Shown here piece after piece: positions 8,636-11,501 of a stretch of DNA of 11,501 bases. Under the pieces are notes generated by a model. The model made no database searches. It had not been told where the DNA came from and was given only the letters and a program-made list of their open reading frames with translations. The stretch is from Terana coerulea (taxonomy: Eukaryota; Basidiomycota; Agaricomycetes; Polyporales; Phanerochaetaceae), in the NCBI GenBank assembly GCA_024811115.1, contig JAKOGH010000678.1, positions 1-11,501 on the forward strand. The letters run 5' to 3'. The translations under genes and the position numbers were made by a program. How positions within the stretch are numbered: position 1 is the first letter of the stretch; every line of letters starts with the position of its first letter.

Positions 8636-9634
8636 AAAAGGTTGTCGCCAGTACGCATGATTCCGAGTCCTAAGATGTTCTTCAAGTTCTTGGCCAGAGC
8701 CAGCCACAATGGAGGCATCACCAGAACAGCCCAGGCACGCAGATTGCCAAACCCGATCCAGCCATTGTTGCGTTCATCGCCGTCCATTACGAGGGCACCG
8801 AACCCGTCGTGTTGCGAGGTGCGAAGATGGGCGTATTTGCGCGCAGCGAGGGCCTCGACCAGGTCGGCGGAAGCGACATGGCGCCCTCCATTTCATCTTC
8901 AATTTCAACAGAAGCAGATAGATGTTCGACGTTGAACGACTCTTCGGAGCCTGTGGTTGCCAGCGGCAGGAAGTCGGCTACGGGCTGCCCAGTACGTGGG
9001 AGACATGGGGGCGGCGGGGTCCCAGCGAGGTACCGATCAGCATAGGTAAAGGCGTCCTCCGTAGACGGCGCGGGGTCTGCAGCGCGAGCATCCGTGTGAA
9101 CAGAGGTGCTCATACCCAGGGTAGCGTCCAAGACACACAGACCGAGGGGTAGGCCGGTCTTGCGGTTTCATAGATAATGCGCCGTTTCGCAAGCCGGGCG
9201 AACACAGCGGAAGATAGGCGGCGCGGTGACGGCGTCGTCGTCGACACTGCGAGTCGAGGAACCTCGCGACGCACGGCACTAGAGGACCATGAGACGGAGG
9301 ATACGATGTGCTTCGCAGAGATGCTTGGCTTCAGAATAGACTTCGGGTTTGCGGCTGGCGCGTCGCTGTTGCGGGCAGACAGCGGGTGGCGCGGTGGTGT
9401 GTCTTGGTGGAGATGAGTAAACGTTCGCGGCGCAAGCGAGCGAGAGACGCACCTTTGCCTGCCTGCATGTTCTTGATTCCTGCGTTCTGTTTCATGGCCA
9501 TGAAAGTCGCTGCGGCTTCCTGCCAAGTTGCCACGACGTCCGCGTCGGCCAGGTTGGCGTGGCTTGCTACCTTTGGTCGAGGTGATGGGTGTATGCAGGG
9601 TGTTGTTCTCGCACGTGCGGCTTGTGGTGGACAT
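8500..9634 (-). CDS. Unknown multi-exon gene, C-terminal membrane segment, frame-broken as read
   Basis: Best model: exon 1 9634-9453 (MSTTSRTCENNTLHTPITST…), intron 9452-9403 (GTGCGT…CCAAG), exon 2 9402-9139, intron 9138-9077 (GTGTGT…CTGCAG), exon 3 from 9076. The protein has a helical start (ANLADADVVATWQEAAATF), a Ser/Pro/Arg-rich middle with SILKPSISAKHIV, an acidic stretch (SASVEIEDEMEGAMS), then SADLVEALAARKYAHLRTSQ and GWIGFGNLRAWAVLVMPPLW, the last a likely membrane or buried helix. Frame breaks are needed at about 9572 (one base extra) and 8872 (one base short). Both sides of each break have strong coding bias, so this is one gene with lesions or read errors. Intron 2 could instead be coding with a further one-base gap near 9133. 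The C-terminal end is uncertain because bias fades after NILGLGIMRTGDN; the first stop in frame is at 8500. No family recognised. Confidence 0.55.
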
Positions 9635-10230
9635 GGTTTGCGCGTCAGCGTTTCAGCGTTCGCCAGAGACCACCAGAGAGCGTTATGAAGGAAACGAGGA
9701 CCCAGAGTCGAACCAAAGGTGTCAGGACCAGCTACTGCCGAGAAGAACGATGCCGCGGTCGTTGAATATGTCGAGTTTAGAGGCACAACCGTGGATGCTC
9801 TGATAGATAGAAATGTTTAGGAGAGTGACTAGGGTGGCTCTGAGTACGACGAGGCGACGCGTCGAAGATGACCGTTCTGGGACAGGGTTGGTTTTGCACT
9901 TCAGTGTGCTTCAATGTTTTCGGCAAACGCCGTACGAGGGCCATGGGAGCTGGATTTGGGCTCATCTCGAAGGCTTGGCTGCTTGTCAGCACGATGCTGC
10001 TCGTAGTGTGCTACAATGAGCAGAAAGCAGAAGTCGAAACAAACGGGCACGAAGGCGAGAGCTCACCGTTCTGGATTGATGAAGAGTTCAGAGTCCTGCT
10101 GCGCCGAATACAAGTAGCTTTCCAAATTCTGCCAACGCCCTTCAATGTGGCTGTATATCATGATGTACCATTTTCTCCACGTGAGGTCGCCCCAGCAGTA
10201 AATGATCAATGAGTAGCGAGGGCTATGTGT
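9635..10230. other. Upstream intergenic region, no supported gene
   Basis: It lies upstream of the minus-strand gene starting at 9634 and ends at the transposon's target duplication. Minus-strand frames near 9992-9777 and 10296-10063 are open, but they have weak codon bias and no agreeing splice phases. The segment from 10076 down to 10021 resembles an intron (GTGAGC…TTGTAG), but joining across it runs into stops. Confidence 0.45.
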
Positions 10231-10238
10231 ATCCAGAC
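10231..10238 (+). repeat. Target-site duplication, left copy (ATCCAGAC)
   Basis: Direct 8-mer abutting the left end of the inverted repeat; identical to 11326-11333. Confidence 0.87.
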
Positions 10239-10271
10239 CAAGGGGCGTCCGATCCAAGGATCTCTGGTAAC
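10239..10271 (+). repeat. Left terminal inverted repeat of the hAT-type element
   Basis: Its first 19 bases match the right terminus perfectly in inverted orientation; the next 14 match at 10 positions, ending in GGTAAC. Confidence 0.9.
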
Positions 10272-10582
10272 AGCAGGCAACGCAGACGCTCGTCAAGCGC
10301 TTTGAGGACCCCGAAGCTAGTGCTGACTAACATGCCGCAAAAGGAATTTCCATCAATGTGAAGTCTGAACGTATAGCAGACATAGGTCATCTATGTATGT
10401 CTCTTGAGTACCTGCTACGTATATTTATACATAGAATGCAATCTATAGCCTAGAATTTAGAAATGATCATTATAGAGCTGTAATGGATGTCGTTCATCAC
10501 TGTGGTCATTGAGGTACAGACGAAGACCCCACCCAACTGAGCTACTTGATAGACGGTCACAGTGCTTAGCATTGACTTCAAG

Positions 10583-11111
10583 TTAACACAGTATGGGGTC
10601 GAAGTTGATACGAATCAAGAGGGCCTTTGGCGGGTAAAGATATAATAAATCAAGAGTACTTGCAACTGAGGGCGACGTAACCTCTGGCGACTTGGGGCAG
10701 GTCAACGAGTGTACTGCTGGGCAATGGATCCGACATATTACTAAGGCAGGGAGAAGGGTCAGCATGATGTAAGGAAAGGGAGCATCGACATCATGTCTGA
10801 GGATTCATGCCGCACAGTATAGTGCGCGTAGGCATGTGAGGTATTATAGTTGTCTGTAGTCAACATTTCCTGCGTCGACAAGTTAGTCAGGAGCTTCTTA
10901 TGCACGACTTTTACGACGTACCGGCATATCCTGCGTCCGATTCAAGTGTCTTTCCATCCTCTTCTCCACTTATGAACTTATCTGATGAAGCCCATGAGGC
11001 GGGCGATGGCAGCTCTGCTGGAAGGCCGGATATAAGAGCCAAGAAACCAAGGAGTGTTGCAAGGACACACGAAACCGGCCAGGTAGTATAACAGCACTTG
11101 TAGCTGACCAT
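10583..11111 (-). pseudogene. Intron-bearing gene fragments inside the hAT-type element
   Basis: An open frame starts at ATG 11111 (hydrophobic VLATLLGFLALISG near the start, then an acidic Ser-rich part). It runs to a strong intron at 10921-10870 (GTACGT donor, CTGACTAAC branch, CGCAG acceptor). Spliced in phase 1 it ends soon after in NVDYRQL. In phase 0 the downstream exon reads EMLTTDNYNTSHAYAHYT and stays open longer. A second intron end (CTGACCCTTCTCCCTGCCTTAG, split here as CTGAC plus CCTTAG) closes at 10741. The next segment reads LVDLPQVARGYVALSC, stops at 10650, and continues one frame over as TLDLLYLYPPKALLIRINF to 10583. RGYVALS followed by a TLDxLYL-like segment recalls motif VI of PIF1-type helicases, whose Arg is Cys here, but this is a weak resemblance. 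The source gene is unidentified. It is probably a decayed or captured fragment and not functional. Confidence 0.35.
10870..10921 (-). other. Canonical intron signature inside the transposon
   Basis: 52 bases on the minus strand: GTACGT donor, CTGACTAAC 20-odd bases before the end, GACGCAG acceptor. It is as good as any intron in the chaperone gene, and supports the idea that spliced, once-coding DNA lies within the element. Confidence 0.55.
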
Positions 11112-11292
11112 TCAGCTGTGAAGGTGCTACCTGACCATCAAGCAAGGTGAGCCAGGTGAGCGGAGGTCAGAGCCAAGTCAGAACGGTCGTCTGCTGCGTC
11201 ACATCACAGCTGAGCGGACGGATCTGGTTCTGGATCTCGCGTGTCCTGAGGACCCCGTCCAATAGACGCCAGGGTCCCACGCGGGGTAGTTC

Positions 11293-11325
11293 GTTACCGA
11301 AGATTGTTGGATCGGACGCCCCTTG
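11293..11325 (-). repeat. Right terminal inverted repeat of the hAT-type element
   Basis: Inverted partner of 10239-10271 (29 of 33 matches by eye). On the plus strand it ends GGATCGGACGCCCCTTG at 11325. Confidence 0.9.
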
Positions 11326-11333
11326 ATCCAGAC
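11326..11333 (+). repeat. Target-site duplication, right copy (ATCCAGAC)
   Basis: Direct 8-mer abutting the right end of the inverted repeat; identical to 10231-10238. Confidence 0.87.
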
Positions 11334-11470
11334 TGAGTTCTGAGCGGACTGAGCGACATGGTCAGACACGACTTGCACTCGGGCGCTTTCTCCTTACAAG
11401 AGGTTGTGTCGCTTACGTAATACCTCACAGTGACAACATTCTTGGAGTTGGAGGACGTCTGGGAAATGGT
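11334..11470. other. Flank right of the transposon, no gene seen
   Basis: Short unremarkable stretch between the target duplication and the terminal hairpin. TGAGCGGA at 11341-11348 also occurs twice inside the element (11157, 11211), which is probably incidental. Confidence 0.4.
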
Positions 11471-11501
11471 GATTCTCCCAGGAGAATTGGGAGAATCGGG
11501 A
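11471..11501. repeat. Hairpin and 9-base tandem repeat running off the window
   Basis: GATTCTCCCA (11471-11480) pairs perfectly with TGGGAGAATC (11488-11497) across a 7-base loop. The loop itself (GGAGAAT) can pair instead with ATTCTCC at 11472-11478, so two exclusive hairpins are possible. GGAGAAT-TG and GGAGAAT-CG follow head to tail with the start of a third unit at the window edge, suggesting the beginning of a minisatellite. Confidence 0.7.

Larger units (their letters stand above)
10239..11325. mobile_element. Non-autonomous hAT-type DNA transposon, 1,087 bp
   Basis: The ends are inverted repeats. CAAGGGGCGTCCGATCCAA at 10239-10257 is perfectly complementary to 11307-11325, and with four mismatches the match extends to 33 bp (10239-10271 with 11293-11325). 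Immediately outside both ends lies the same direct 8-mer ATCCAGAC (10231-10238 and 11326-11333). Eight-base target duplications of form nTnnnnAn and termini beginning CA-R-GG are typical of the hAT superfamily; this duplication has T at 2 and A at 7. No transposase or BED zinc finger/dimerisation domain was recognised, and 1.09 kb is too short for a full hAT transposase gene, so mobilisation would need an enzyme from elsewhere. The perfect duplication suggests a fairly recent insertion, about 600 bases upstream of the 9634 start. Confidence 0.85.

Noticed and set aside
9697..9720. GGTTCGACTCTGGG on the minus strand resembling a tRNA T-arm
   Set aside because: The stem does not pair properly and no D-arm or acceptor stem can be drawn around it.
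9868..10212. 114-codon open frame on the plus strand
   Set aside because: Weak codon bias, no recognisable domain and no promoter; it likely arises by chance.
10391..10434. CTATGTAT/ATACATAG 8-bp inverted repeat in AT-rich DNA
   Set aside because: Low-complexity AT-rich sequence with a 28-base spacer; expected by chance and no associated function.
11102..11117. AGCTGA-CCAT-TCAGCT small palindrome
   Set aside because: Six-base arms are common by chance; no further support.
1..11501. CRISPR arrays, bacterial operons, biosynthetic cluster or defence system
   Set aside because: No regularly spaced repeats or prokaryotic gene signals, and no cluster of enzyme genes; the window is ordinary fungal chromosome apart from the transposon.

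Overview
The window looks like nuclear DNA of a filamentous basidiomycete (Agaricomycetes; Polyporales would fit). Genes are split by introns of about 46-62 bases with GTACGT or GTGNGT-type donors, CTNAC-like branch points and CAG acceptors. Coding third positions are rich in G and C, intergenic gaps are 0.3-1.8 kb, and there are no operons or Shine-Dalgarno sites. Species and family placement are inference.

Layout. 209-824 (-): pieces of an unassigned, probably broken gene with one clear intron. 1179-2232 (-): a complete three-exon gene for a secreted-type I membrane protein (signal peptide, N-glycosylated ectodomain, one membrane helix, cytoplasmic tail). 2671-5586 (-): a seven-exon gene for the ER-lumen Hsp70 of the Lhs1/HYOU1 (Grp170) type. 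It needs one base to restore frame at about 4848, and its C-terminus ends either in an Arg-rich tail or, after a second one-base shift, in the ER-retrieval-like tail REEL. 5587-7384: mostly non-coding, with a doubtful 93-residue membrane ORF at 6599-6880 and a well-formed promoter (two TGACTCA sites, CCAAT, TATA) ahead of the next gene. 7385-7975 (+): a two-exon gene for a small Ser-rich protein whose 57-base intron is a multiple of three and has no stop. 8299-8635: a diverged tandem duplication lying between two convergent genes. 8500-9634 (-): a multi-exon gene of unknown function with a C-terminal membrane segment, also needing frame corrections.

10231-11333 is the most notable find. It is a 1,087-bp DNA transposon with 19-bp perfect (33-bp imperfect) terminal inverted repeats, bounded by a perfect 8-bp target duplication, ATCCAGAC, that fits the hAT target rule nTnnnnAn. 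No transposase is recognisable. Instead its minus strand carries one strong and one weaker intron signature and fragmentary open frames, so it is probably a non-autonomous hAT element that may carry a captured gene fragment. The window ends in a compact hairpin/9-base tandem repeat.

The genes do not form a shared pathway. Lhs1 and the membrane protein both use the secretory route, but their adjacency is not evidence of joint function. Several single-base frame breaks in two otherwise well-conserved genes suggest either local sequence errors or recent decay. The sequence alone cannot tell which.
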